Source: Planctomycetia bacterium (GTDB lineage Bacteria; Planctomycetota; Phycisphaerae; UBA1845; UTPLA1). From it: a DNA stretch of 64,000 bases. Position numbers and translations under genes: made by a program. The stretch spans positions 1,844,470 to 1,908,469 of the forward strand of contig CP054187.1 of assembly GCA_015200345.1 (NCBI GenBank). The letters run 5' to 3'. This document shows, piece by piece, positions 52,316 through 61,113 of the stretch (positions are counted from its first letter, which is position 1; every line of letters starts with the position of its first letter). The notes under the pieces are model-generated. The model was not told the origin of the DNA, made no database searches, and saw only the letters and a program-made list of their open reading frames with translations.

Positions 52316-53857
52316 ATGACCACTACCCCGACTCTCGGCGCGGGACTGGCCGTGGAGCTTCGTCCTGCGCTGCGCAAACGCGCCATTCTCCCTCTGTTGC
52401 TGCTGGCTTATCCGGTCGGTCTGGCGCTGATGTGGCGGCGAACCGCCTGGCGCATCGGCACCAAGACCGCGCTAAGCATTCTGTTCGCGCCGGCGTTTGT
52501 GCTGCTCGTTCTTCTCTGCCTCAAACCGTGGTGGGATTTCACCGGCGATCTGGGCTGGACCAGTTTCTCACTGGATTTCACAAAAGGCCCGGGGCAGTAC
52601 AACCAGCTCGAAGCGCACCGCGCGCAACAGAAGGACACGATCAAGCCCGGCGCGGGTGCCCCCGCCCTGATCGTGCCCGACTGGACCGATTTCCGCGGAC
52701 CTCGGCGTGACGGAATCGTGGCATCCACCATCTCGCTCGATTGGAGCAAGAAGCCGCCGCGCCAGCTGTATCGCCAGCCCGTCGGTGAAGGGTACTCGAG
52801 CTTTGTCATCGGCGGCGGCCGCGCCTACACGATGGAGCAGCGCCGCGGCGACGAAGCCCTCGTCTGCTACGACGCCGCGACCGGACGCGAGCTTTGGACC
52901 ATGCAGTACCCCGCGCGCTTCACCGAAACCCTCGGCGGCGACGGCCCCCGCGCGACGCCCACGCTGGATGGCGATCGCGTCTATTCGCTCGGCGCGGAGG
53001 GGCATCTGTTCTGCGTGAAGGCGGCGGACGGCCACCCCCTCTGGAACCGCCATGTCTTGAAGGACTTCCGTGGAGAGAATCTCACCTGGGCCATGAGCGG
53101 CTCGCCCCTCATTGTTGATGACGCGGTGCTCGTGACCAGTTCCGGCGTCGGCGCGCCGGCCGTGCAGGCCTATGACAAACTGACCGGAAAGCCGCGATGG
53201 GATGCCGACGTCGGGCGGCAGGGCTACACGTCGCTGGTGACGGCAACGCTGCTAGGCACGCGGCAGGTGCTGAATCTCGCGGCCAGCACGCTGGTCGCTC
53301 TCGACCCGGCCAACGGGAAGACCCTGTGGACGTTTCCCTGGCCCACGAGCATGGGCATCAACTGCTCACAGCCGATCCCCGTCGGCGAGGATCGCGTTTT
53401 TGTCTCGGCGGGCTATGGCCACGGGTGCGCATTGGTGAAGCTGGCGCGCGAGGGCAACAAGCTCGTCGCCAAAGAGCTTTGGTCCAGCATCAAGATGAAG
53501 AACAAATTCAGCGCGTCAGTCATTCACGACGGCCATGTCTATGGGCTGGACGAGGGCGTTCTGGCGTGCCTGAATCTTGACACCGGCGAGCGCAAGTGGA
53601 AGGGGAAATCCTACGGCCACGGCAACCTGCTTCTGGTTGCCGGGGGGCCGTCCGGCGCCAAGTCTCCTGCCGCACATCTGATCGTGCTCTCCGAGGAGGG
53701 TGAACTGGCGCTGGTGCGCGCGACGCCGGAGAAGTTCGAAGAACTTGGCGCCATTCAGGCGCTCAAGGGCCGCACGTGGAACAACTTCACCCTCACCGGC
53801 ACGTTGCTTCTCGCCCGCAATCACAAGGAAATGGTGGCGTACGACCTCGCGCCGTAG
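52316..53857 (+). CDS. Membrane-anchored PQQ-like beta-propeller protein
   Basis: 513 aa. Two N-terminal helices (ILPLLLLAYPVGLALMW and TALSILFAPAFVLLVLLCL) anchor it. A 'DFRGPRRDGIV' segment then begins the typical planctomycete outer-membrane-quinoprotein/BamB-like propeller. Repeat blades include ALVCYDAATGRELWTMQ, HLFCVKAADGHPLWNRH, VQAYDKLTGKPRWDADVG, TLVALDPANGKTLWTFPW and VLACLNLDTGERKWKG. No proof of PQQ cofactor binding; many such proteins are scaffolds. It is divergent from pilT. Confidence 0.88.
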   Translation: MTTTPTLGAGLAVELRPALRKRAILPLLLLAYPVGLALMWRRTAWRIGTKTALSILFAPAFVLLVLLCLKPWWDFTGDLGWTSFSLDFTKGPGQYNQLEAHRAQQKDTIKPGAGAPALIVPDWTDFRGPRRDGIVASTISLDWSKKPPRQLYRQPVGEGYSSFVIGGGRAYTMEQRRGDEALVCYDAATGRELWTMQYPARFTETLGGDGPRATPTLDGDRVYSLGAEGHLFCVKAADGHPLWNRHVLKDFRGENLTWAMSGSPLIVDDAVLVTSSGVGAPAVQAYDKLTGKPRWDADVGRQGYTSLVTATLLGTRQVLNLAASTLVALDPANGKTLWTFPWPTSMGINCSQPIPVGEDRVFVSAGYGHGCALVKLAREGNKLVAKELWSSIKMKNKFSASVIHDGHVYGLDEGVLACLNLDTGERKWKGKSYGHGNLLLVAGGPSGAKSPAAHLIVLSEEGELALVRATPEKFEELGAIQALKGRTWNNFTLTGTLLLARNHKEMVAYDLAP

Positions 53858-53925
53858 GGTGCGTGATGGTTGAATCGCATCGACGACCGCAGGCGCCTTG
53901 ACGCGCCAAAACGGCTCACGCAACG

Positions 53926-55155
53926 CTACGATTTCACCAGCAGCCGTTCCCGCGCGGGCAATCGATCCAGCACGGCGAGAATCCGCTCGGCCGCGTGCCC
54001 GTCACCGTATGGGTTGACGACTTGTCGGGTCTGCACGCGGAACGCCTCGGTCGACGCATACTGCACTGCCGCCGCGACGGCCGCGCGATCGCATGGCACG
54101 TCGATCACGTTCGCGGCGCTGTACCGGCCCGCCTGGCGGTCACCGATGTTCACGGCCGGAAGATGCAGGCTCGGCGCTTCCAGCAAGGCCGCGCTGCTGT
54201 TGCCGACCAGCACGGTCGCATCGGCCAGCGCGCTCCAGAAGACCGCCTGTGGCAACGACGCCACAAGCCGGGCCGTCGGCCGATTCGCGACAAACGCCTC
54301 CATCGCGCTGCGCACCGCGCCGTGGCCCACGTCGGCATTGGGGCCGATCAGCAGCATCGGGCCGTCCCAATGTGAGACGCCGGCCAGCGCCTCGGCGATC
54401 TGCTGCGCAGCCGGCGGCGCGTTCACGGTCTGCGGGTGAAACAAAAACACCAGCAGCGGTCGATGATCACGCGGGGGCAATACGCCCTCCAGGCGATCTC
54501 GCTCAATGGGTTGAAACGTCGCCAGGGCATCGACGGCCAGCGCTCCGGTCGGCAGGACGCGCCACGGCGCTTCGCCCATGGAAGCAATCCGCGCGGCGTG
54601 TTCCGGCAAAGCCGGAAAATGCAGGTGCGCCAGCTTCGTGATCGCATGGCGACAGGCGTCGTCATACGCCCCCCGGGTCACGTCACCACCGTGCAGGTGC
54701 GCGATGACCGTGCCGCACAACGTCGCCGCCAGCGCCGCCGCCAGCATTTCCGCGCGGTCGCCCAATACAAACACCAGATCCGGCCGCAGCCGATCAATCG
54801 CCTCGGCAAACGAACCGATGGCCGCGCCGGTGTTGCACGCGACCGCGATCGGATCATCGCCGGGGATGAAATGATCGACGGGAATCAGCCGCGCCCGCTT
54901 CGGAACGCGAATTTCGTTCTGCGTCAGACCGTGCTCGGCAGACTGGTGCGTGCCACCGGCGAGGAGCACCGGCTCCCACGCCTCGCGCGCGGCCACTGCT
55001 TCGATCAACGGCGCATAAATGCCCGCGTCGGCTCGCGTCGTCGAAATGAACGCGATCCGTTTCAGCCATGCCGGCGCAACGCCAGGCTCGCGCGACGGCG
55101 ACGACGCGCTCCACGGAGCGACGGATCCGTGACGCGTGGGGGATTCGCTCAACAT
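53926..55155 (-). CDS. UDP-N-acetylglucosamine 2-epimerase, hydrolysing type (NeuC-like)
   Basis: 409 aa, with an ~30-residue N-terminal extension before RIAFISTTRADAGIYAPLIE. Two Rossmann-like halves of the GT-B epimerase family: PDLVFVLGDRAEMLAAALAA and GTVIAHLHGGDVTRGAYDD in the first, then LLVFLFHPQTV, ATVLVGNSSAALLEAPSL and VNIGDRQAGRYSAANVID in the second. The hydrolysing branch (NeuC/LegG-like) gives N-acetylmannosamine or related sugars for sialic/legionaminic acid; the branch is inferred from the RADxG start. No neuB/neuA is in the window. Confidence 0.88.
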   Translation of the reverse strand: MLSESPTRHGSVAPWSASSPSREPGVAPAWLKRIAFISTTRADAGIYAPLIEAVAAREAWEPVLLAGGTHQSAEHGLTQNEIRVPKRARLIPVDHFIPGDDPIAVACNTGAAIGSFAEAIDRLRPDLVFVLGDRAEMLAAALAATLCGTVIAHLHGGDVTRGAYDDACRHAITKLAHLHFPALPEHAARIASMGEAPWRVLPTGALAVDALATFQPIERDRLEGVLPPRDHRPLLVFLFHPQTVNAPPAAQQIAEALAGVSHWDGPMLLIGPNADVGHGAVRSAMEAFVANRPTARLVASLPQAVFWSALADATVLVGNSSAALLEAPSLHLPAVNIGDRQAGRYSAANVIDVPCDRAAVAAAVQYASTEAFRVQTRQVVNPYGDGHAAERILAVLDRLPARERLLVKS

Positions 55156-55249
55156 GCCGCGGCCCTCCTGGCCCCATCCATCCGATCGGCGGCCCGAAGC
55201 ATCCGCGCTGGATGCTCCGAACCGCGCTCCATCCGGTCAGCATGACAGC

Positions 55250-56632
55250 TTACAGCGCCAGCATGAAAGCGACGAGGTCTTTCTTCTCGGCGGCCGTCAG
55301 CTTCAATTCCAGCACAAGATTGAAGAACTCGACCGTGTCGTCCAACGTCATCAGCCGGTCGTCGTGCAGATACGGCGGCGAGTCCTTGATGCCGCGCAGC
55401 GGGAAGGTCTTGATCGGCCCGTCGGCGGCCGCCATCCGCCCGCCGTGCTCCTGCGGCTTGAAGAACCGCTCGGTCTTGAGATTGTGCATCAGGTTATCCG
55501 TGTAGTACGGAGCGGGATGACAGACGCCGCACTGCGCCTTGCCGAAGAACAGCGCTTCACCGCGCAGCTCGGCCTCGCTGGCCTTGCTCTGGTCCAGCCG
55601 ACCCATCACGTTCAGCTTCGGCGCGGGCGGGAAATCGAGCAGTTCCTGGAACTCGGCCATCGCATGTACGTGCAACGCGCGATCGAGCGTGTTCACGCCC
55701 TTCTTGGCGGCGGTGATCGGGTCACCATCAAAATACGCCGCGCGCTGCTCGAACTCCGTAAAGTCTTCCACACTCTTCAGCGCTCGCTGCGAGCCGAACA
55801 GCCGCTGAATGTTCACGCCGCGCAGCGACGGCGTGTCGATGCGATGGCGAAACTCCTGCGGGCGAATGTCGCCGACGAGGTGCGTCGAGGCGTTGGTGTG
55901 GCCGTTGGCGTGGCAGTCAAAGCAGGCGACGCCGCGGCTGGGTTTCTCCGATCGACGGTCGTCGGTCTGATTGAACTGCTGCTGGGCAAAAGGCGTGACC
56001 AGGAGCCGCAGCCCATCAAGCTGCTTGGGGTTCAGGATGCCCTCGAACAGCTCGTAGTAGTTCATCAGCGTAACCAGCTGGCCCCTGGACACATCACCCA
56101 AGTCCGGGCGCGTGGTGAGATAAATCGGCGGGGGAAACTCCGGAAGGAAATGAGCCGGCAAGTCGAAATCGAGATCGAATCGCGTCAGATCGCGGCCTTC
56201 CTGCCGCATCACTTCATCGATGTGGTGCCGGGGAAACACCATGCCGCCTTCCGGATGATTGGGGTGCGGCAACGGAAGGAAACCCGCCGGCCACAATCCC
56301 TTCTCGCGAATCTGCTCCGGCGACATCGCGCCCAGTTCTTCCCAAGTCACGCCGTCCGGCAGTTTGACCCGCACACCGCCCTGCACCGGCTTGCCGCGGG
56401 ACATCGTCGCGCCCGCCACCGGCAGGTCCGACAGATCGTACCGCTCGGCCAGCAGGCTCATGTGCCGCTTCATGATCTCCGGCTTGGCGGCCTTCATCTT
56501 CGCGATCACCGACGCAATCGGCTCCGGCCGATCGGCTGCGCGAGTCGCCGTTGCCATTGCGACGCCGACAATCGCCGCCACAGCCAGAACATGCTTCGAG
56601 TTCTTCCAGCGGTTGTTTCTCATGGTTGCCAA
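55250..56632 (-). CDS. Di-heme cytochrome c peroxidase-like protein
   Basis: 460 aa with a signal peptide (HVLAVAAIVGVAMATATRA), so periplasmic. Two haem c attachment motifs, CFDCH (in GVACFDCHANGH) and CGVCH (in KAQCGVCHPAPY), and the C-terminal FPLRGIKDSPPYLHDDRLMT and VEFFNLVLEL match CCP/MauG proteins. An extra ~180-residue N-terminal region precedes the first haem, longer than classical CcpA (~320 aa). It may reduce peroxide with electrons from small cytochromes. The Fur/PerR-like gene immediately upstream suggests peroxide-responsive control. Confidence 0.9.
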   Translation of the reverse strand: MATMRNNRWKNSKHVLAVAAIVGVAMATATRAADRPEPIASVIAKMKAAKPEIMKRHMSLLAERYDLSDLPVAGATMSRGKPVQGGVRVKLPDGVTWEELGAMSPEQIREKGLWPAGFLPLPHPNHPEGGMVFPRHHIDEVMRQEGRDLTRFDLDFDLPAHFLPEFPPPIYLTTRPDLGDVSRGQLVTLMNYYELFEGILNPKQLDGLRLLVTPFAQQQFNQTDDRRSEKPSRGVACFDCHANGHTNASTHLVGDIRPQEFRHRIDTPSLRGVNIQRLFGSQRALKSVEDFTEFEQRAAYFDGDPITAAKKGVNTLDRALHVHAMAEFQELLDFPPAPKLNVMGRLDQSKASEAELRGEALFFGKAQCGVCHPAPYYTDNLMHNLKTERFFKPQEHGGRMAAADGPIKTFPLRGIKDSPPYLHDDRLMTLDDTVEFFNLVLELKLTAAEKKDLVAFMLAL

Positions 56633-56678
56633 CTCCTTTCAGTTCAAACACCGTTCATGGTCTTCGCCGTTCCTGCGG

Positions 56679-57215
56679 TCAACCACGCCCCGCGCTACCG
56701 CGACGCCTCGTCGCAAGGCCCGGGCGCGATGCGAGTCGCCTGCTGCATGCTTCACAAACTCCCTTGAAATGAATCGAGTAATCGTTGATTTGGAAACCCA
56801 GCCGGCTGACGCTTGGCAGCACCGGCAGGTCCAGCGACGGTGCGTCGAAGTCCATCACGCGATCGCACCGCGTGCAAACCAGATGGTGGTGCCGGTGCGT
56901 CCCCGCGTCGTATCGCGCTGCGGATCCCGGCGTACACGCTTTGCCGATTGCGCCAAGTTTCACGAGCGCATCGAGGACCCGGTAGACCGTCGTGCGCGAA
57001 ATGCCCGGCAGCCGGCGCTTCGCCTCGGCAAACACCTCATCCGCCGTGGGATGGTCCCCCATGTCCAGCAACGTGTGGAGAATGAAGCGGCGCTGGACCG
57101 TCAACGGCACACCACGCGCTTGGCACAGCCCCGCCAGTTCACGGATCCGCTGCGCGATCTCCTGCGCGCGATGGCGATTTGATTTTGTCGGACGCGCCGA
57201 CCTTGCACGCTTCAT
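56679..57215 (-). CDS. Fur/PerR-family transcriptional regulator
   Basis: 178 aa from ATG 57215, just inside the promoter/operator below. The winged helix is seen as LTVQRRFILHTLLDMGDHPT and TTVYRVLDALVKLGAIGK. THRHHHLVCTRCDRVMDF gives the regulatory His cluster and the first CxxC; VCEACSRR gives the second CxxC of the structural zinc site. The Asp in VMDFDAP is where PerR has its metal-sensing Asp/Glu, so PerR versus Fur cannot be settled. It precedes the cytochrome c peroxidase gene by 46 bases on the same strand and is probably co-transcribed with it. Confidence 0.93.
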   Translation of the reverse strand: MKRARSARPTKSNRHRAQEIAQRIRELAGLCQARGVPLTVQRRFILHTLLDMGDHPTADEVFAEAKRRLPGISRTTVYRVLDALVKLGAIGKACTPGSAARYDAGTHRHHHLVCTRCDRVMDFDAPSLDLPVLPSVSRLGFQINDYSIHFKGVCEACSRRLASRPGLATRRRGSAGRG

Positions 57216-57218
57216 TGC

Positions 57219-57254
57219 GGTTGCTACTTTGTGGCAACCACAACATCGTGTCAA
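57219..57254 (-). promoter_or_regulatory. Promoter and likely autoregulatory operator of the Fur/PerR-like gene
   Basis: On the minus strand TTGACA (57254-57249) and CAAAGT (57231-57226) are 17 bases apart. An inverted repeat GGTTGC-9-GCAACC (57219-57239) covers the -10 and part of the spacer, the expected place for repression. Confidence 0.6.
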
Positions 57255-57395
57255 GCCCGCCGCGAAGCGCCGATCGCAGCATCTCGTCGTTGGGGCCGGC
57301 CCGTTTCTCGGCGGCGTCATCGCCGCAGGGGTGTACGACGCACAATTGCAACAATGAATAAGACCTATTCGCAGTGCGAGTGCGACGGCCGCGCG

Positions 57396-58538
57396 CTAGC
57401 CCGCGCGGGTTTCGGCAAAGGCCCTCCAGTTCGCACAGCAGCCCGGCGCGGGGACGGGGCAGTCTTCCGGCGCGGTCGCCTCGAACCAGTGCCGCGTGCG
57501 ATTGCAGATCGCGCAAACGCTCAACATCACCGGCACTTCGACCAGCACCCCGACCACCGTCGCCAACGCCGCGCCCGACTCGGGGCCGTACAGCGCGATG
57601 GCCGTCGCGACCGCCAGCTCAAAGAAATTGCTCGCCCCGATCAATGCGCCGGGCGCAGCGACCCGATGCGGCACGCGAAAGAGTTTCATCAATCCGTAAA
57701 CCAGTGATGAATTGAAATAGACCTGGATCAAAATCGGAACGGCGATCAACGCAACGTGCAACGAGCGATTCGTGATGTTGTCGGCCTGAAACGCGAAAAT
57801 GAGAACGAGCGTGGCCAGCAGCGCCAGCACCGCCACCGGATGAAACTTCGGCAGGAACGCCTGCTCGAACCACTCGGCCCCGTGCGAGCGAATCAACGCC
57901 GTCCGCGTGATCGCTCCGGCCGCCAGCGGAATCACGATGAAACACACGACGGCGTACAGCAGCACCGTGAACGGCACCGTCAGCGACGACGCCCCGCTGA
58001 CCAGCAGCGTCACGATCGGCGCGAACAGCACCAGCATCAGCAGGTCGTTCACCGAGACCTGCACCAGCGTGTACGCCGCATCGCCTCGCGTCAGGTAGCT
58101 CCACACGAAGACCATCGCCGTGCACGGCGCCGCCGCCAGAATGATGACGCCGGCAATGTACTGGTCGGCCTGCTCCGCGCCGATCCACGGCGCGAACAGG
58201 TGCTTGAAGAACACATACCCGATCAGCGCCATGCTGAACGGCTTGACCAGCCAGTTGACGAAGCAGGTGATCAGCAGGCCGCGGGGGCGCTTGCCGACGT
58301 TGACGATCGACGCGAAATCGATCTTTAACATCATCGGGTAGATCATCAGCCAGATCAGCACGGCGATCGGGGCGTTGATCTGGCTCCCGCCGCCGAACTC
58401 CAGCCGCCGCAGCGCGTCCACCGCCCCCGGCGCGAGCCTGCCGAGCGCGACGCCGACCACCATGCACAGAGCGACCCAGAGCGTGAGATAACGCTCGAAG
58501 ACATTCAGCCGCCGCGGCGAAGCATCCGGTTCCATCAT
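57396..58538 (-). CDS. acr3: ACR3-family arsenite efflux permease
   Basis: About 380 aa from ATG 58538, ten membrane helices. The conserved AAAPCTAMVFVWSYLTRGD contains the essential Cys of ACR3 transporters; LIWLMIYPMMLKIDF and GASNFFELAVATAIALYG are family signatures. It exports As(III). A Cys-rich C-terminal tail (EDCPVPAPGCC) is extra and could bind metalloid. It follows arsM by four bases in the arsR-arsM-acr3 operon. Confidence 0.95.
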   Translation of the reverse strand: MMEPDASPRRLNVFERYLTLWVALCMVVGVALGRLAPGAVDALRRLEFGGGSQINAPIAVLIWLMIYPMMLKIDFASIVNVGKRPRGLLITCFVNWLVKPFSMALIGYVFFKHLFAPWIGAEQADQYIAGVIILAAAPCTAMVFVWSYLTRGDAAYTLVQVSVNDLLMLVLFAPIVTLLVSGASSLTVPFTVLLYAVVCFIVIPLAAGAITRTALIRSHGAEWFEQAFLPKFHPVAVLALLATLVLIFAFQADNITNRSLHVALIAVPILIQVYFNSSLVYGLMKLFRVPHRVAAPGALIGASNFFELAVATAIALYGPESGAALATVVGVLVEVPVMLSVCAICNRTRHWFEATAPEDCPVPAPGCCANWRAFAETRAG

Positions 58539-58542
58539 GGTG

Positions 58543-59373
58543 TCACTCCTGTACGGGTTTCCGACCAAAGAACACCGCGCTCCAGATTTTTCCGGCGGCG
58601 GCTGCGGCCAGCCTCGCGGTCTCCGCCGCGGCGACGCCCTCGGTCGTTGCCAGGGCCGCCAGTTGCGAGGATTCGTAGATCACGCGCTGACGAACTTCGA
58701 CATCGGTCAATCCGGCGGCGCGCAGCCCGGCCACGTATGCGTCCTCGTTGATGGCCCCGGCGATGCAGCTTGCGTGAAGATCCGCGTTCCGGCGAATTTC
58801 GTCCGGCAAGTCGGCCGCCACGACGTCCGACACGCGCAGGCGCCCGCCGGGCCGCAGGACGCGCGCGATCTCGGCGAAGACCCGCTCTTTCTCCGGCGAC
58901 AGATTGATGACGCAGTTGGAGATGACCCAATCAACCGAACCATCCTCCACTGGCAACTGCTCGATAAGGCCCTTGCGCACCTCGATGTTCGACAGGCCCG
59001 CCGCAGCGATGTTGGCCCGAGCCCGCTCGATCATCGCGTCGGTCATGTCCACGCCGATGACGCGGCCGCTCGGTCCCACCTTCTGCGCCGCGATCAGCAA
59101 GTCGATGCCCGCGCCGCAGCCCAGATCGAGCACAACCTCGCCCGGTCGCACCTCGGAAAACGCGAGCGGATTGCCGCAGCCGAAGGAATTGGCCACCGCA
59201 TCGGCCGGCAGCCCCGCAAGGTCTTCTTCCTGGTAGCCGGCGGTCTTCGCGAGCACGCCCTTCGACGAACCGCCGCAGCAGGTCGACGTCCCGCAACACC
59301 CGCCGCCCGGCTGGGTAACGGCCTTCTCATACTGTCGCGACACCATTTCACGGACTGCCTGGTTGCTGCTCAT
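58543..59373 (-). CDS. arsM: Arsenite S-adenosylmethionine methyltransferase
   Basis: 276 aa from ATG 59373, which overlaps the arsR stop (ATGA). The N-terminal Cys-rich motif GGGCCGTSTCCGG and the later SCIAG Cys match ArsM arsenic-binding cysteines. SAM motif VVLDLGCGAGIDLLIAA, then VIGVDMTDAMIERAR and DWVISNCVINLSPEK, are typical. It methylates As(III) to volatile or less toxic forms (or toxic MAs(III) in competition). Confidence 0.95.
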   Translation of the reverse strand: MSSNQAVREMVSRQYEKAVTQPGGGCCGTSTCCGGSSKGVLAKTAGYQEEDLAGLPADAVANSFGCGNPLAFSEVRPGEVVLDLGCGAGIDLLIAAQKVGPSGRVIGVDMTDAMIERARANIAAAGLSNIEVRKGLIEQLPVEDGSVDWVISNCVINLSPEKERVFAEIARVLRPGGRLRVSDVVAADLPDEIRRNADLHASCIAGAINEDAYVAGLRAAGLTDVEVRQRVIYESSQLAALATTEGVAAAETARLAAAAAGKIWSAVFFGRKPVQE

Positions 59374-59753
59374 GTACCATTCTCCCTGGGTCGGCACGCT
59401 GCGGGCGGGCAGCATTGTTCGATTGCAGCCGCCAGCGTGCGCAACGTGTTCACCACGATTTCACCATTCACCGAGTAATAAACCTGCTTCCCCCGACGCT
59501 GCGCGACCAGCACGCCGGCCTCGCGCAGCAATGCCAGATGACGCGACACGACGGAAACATCCACCGGGCAACAGGCGGCCAGTTCGCCGACCGTGCAGGG
59601 CCGGCGACACTGCGCCAGGCGGCAGAGGATGGCCACCCGATTGGCATCGCCAAAGGCCTTGAAGAAACGCGGTTCGATCAGCGTGTCGATCGTCGGGCAG
59701 CAGGCACGGCGTCGAACGGCGGGTTTGCGCTTTCTTTTGCTCATTTGCGTCAT
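59370..59753 (-). CDS. arsR: ArsR-family arsenic repressor
   Basis: Up to 127 aa (ATG 59753, or ATG 59744 as a shorter option). Winged helix: RFFKAFGDANRVAILCRLAQ, TVGELAACCPVDVSVVSRHL and a wing GVLVAQRRGKQVYYSVNG. The CCPVDVS cysteines near the recognition helix fit the ArsR-type As(III) sensor. Heads the arsR-arsM-acr3 operon; dissociation on arsenite binding is the expected control. Confidence 0.93.
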   Translation of the reverse strand: MTQMSKRKRKPAVRRRACCPTIDTLIEPRFFKAFGDANRVAILCRLAQCRRPCTVGELAACCPVDVSVVSRHLALLREAGVLVAQRRGKQVYYSVNGEIVVNTLRTLAAAIEQCCPPAACRPRENGT

Positions 59754-59761
59754 TATGCAAA
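59744..59761. promoter_or_regulatory. Candidate ArsR operator
   Basis: Inverted repeat TTTGC-8-GCAAA overlapping the arsR start codons, on the minus strand. An AT-rich tract lies just upstream (TATATTTGCATAAT), as usual for ArsR/SmtB sites. Confidence 0.45.
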
Positions 59762-59924
59762 TATAAGCCCCGTACCCGGCCAGGTCAAGAACTTTTTTTC
59801 AGAATCGATCCGACCGTGCCGCCGTCCGATCGAACCGATGCCTTGCCTCTTGTCTGCCAACGGGTTACAACTACTTGCAGCAATTGCCAAGCGCCTGCGG
59901 CGCGATACCGGATGACCGTACCCC

Positions 59925-61013
59925 ATGGACCTTCCTGACCTGAAAAACCTTCTCGCGACGATCGAATCCGACGCTCGGGCGGCCATCGCCGCCGCCGCCA
60001 CCATCGACGCATTGCGCGCCGCGGAATCGAAGATCAGCAAAGGCCCGCTCGCCGACGCCCTGAAATCCATCAAACAGATCGCGCCCGACCAGCGCGGCCC
60101 GGCCGGCCAGGCCATCAACGCCACCAAGAACGCCGTCGCAGAACTGTTCGCCGCCGCCATGGCCCGGCTGCGCGAAGCCGACGTCGCCGGCGAGCGCAGG
60201 ACCGCCGCCGACTTCGACCCGACTCTGCCGCCGCCGCTCACCCCGCGCGGCAGCCTCCACCCCGTCACGGCCGTGCAGCGCGAAGTCGAGCGCATCTTCA
60301 CCGGCCTGGGCTTCGCCGTCGTCGGCGGGCCGGAGATGGAGACTGATTTCTACAATTTCGAAGCGCTCAACATCCCCCCCATGCACCCGGCCCGCGATGC
60401 ACAGGACACCTTCTGGCTCACCAACGGCTGGCTCCTGCGCACCCACACCAGCCCCTGCCAGGTCCGCGCCATGAAACGCTTCGGCCCGCCGATCCGCGTC
60501 ATCGCCCCCGGCCGCTGCTTTCGTTACGAAGCCATTGACGCCTCGCACGAAAACACGTTTCACCAGCTTGAGGGATTGTTGATCGACAAGGACATCTCCG
60601 TCGCACACCTCATCGCCTTCATGAAGCTGCTGCTGCGAGAAGTCTTTCAACGTGATGTGAAAGTCCGCCTGCGGCCCGGCTTCTTCCCCTTCGTCGAACC
60701 CGGTTTTGAACTCGACATGTCCTGCGCCATCTGCAACGGGACGGCCGTCCGCCCCGACGGCGAACCCTGCGCCACGTGCAAGCGCAGCGGCTGGGTGGAG
60801 ATTCTCCCCTGCGGCATGGTCCACCCCAACGTGCTGCGCCACGGCGGCATCGACCCGCACGAATACACCGGCTTCGCCTTCGGCCTGGGCCTGACGAGGC
60901 TGGCGATGATGAAGTACGGCATTGCAGACATTCGTATATTAAATAGCGGTGACCTGCGCGGGATCGTTCACCCCGAACGGCTCAAAGGTCCTTCGCTGAT
61001 CAGGCAGGGATAA
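59925..61013 (+). CDS. pheS: Phenylalanyl-tRNA synthetase alpha subunit
   Basis: 362 aa. The N-terminal coiled coil (IESDARAAIAAAATIDALRA) precedes the class II catalytic core: HPVTAVQREVERIF, motif 2 RCFRYEAIDASHENTFHQLE, and motif 3 GFAFGLGLTRLAMMKYG. Between them is a zinc-ribbon-like insertion with CAICNG...CATCKRSGW (four Cys), also seen in other planctomycete/deltaproteobacterial PheS. No pheT is directly downstream; acs lies on the opposite strand, so the two subunits are unlinked or pheT lies elsewhere. Confidence 0.96.
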   Translation: MDLPDLKNLLATIESDARAAIAAAATIDALRAAESKISKGPLADALKSIKQIAPDQRGPAGQAINATKNAVAELFAAAMARLREADVAGERRTAADFDPTLPPPLTPRGSLHPVTAVQREVERIFTGLGFAVVGGPEMETDFYNFEALNIPPMHPARDAQDTFWLTNGWLLRTHTSPCQVRAMKRFGPPIRVIAPGRCFRYEAIDASHENTFHQLEGLLIDKDISVAHLIAFMKLLLREVFQRDVKVRLRPGFFPFVEPGFELDMSCAICNGTAVRPDGEPCATCKRSGWVEILPCGMVHPNVLRHGGIDPHEYTGFAFGLGLTRLAMMKYGIADIRILNSGDLRGIVHPERLKGPSLIRQG

Positions 61014-61113
61014 GGTTGAATGCTGGATGCCGGATCCTGGCTGCTTGAACAGCGAGGCTTCGGTTGATGCTTTCAATCAGACCCGGAAGCAGGCTAATCC
61101 TGCGACCAAATTC

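Noticed and set aside
60720-60800. Four-cysteine insertion in PheS as a novelty
   Set aside because: A similar cysteine ribbon before motif 3 occurs in PheS of other bacteria, so it is not treated as new.
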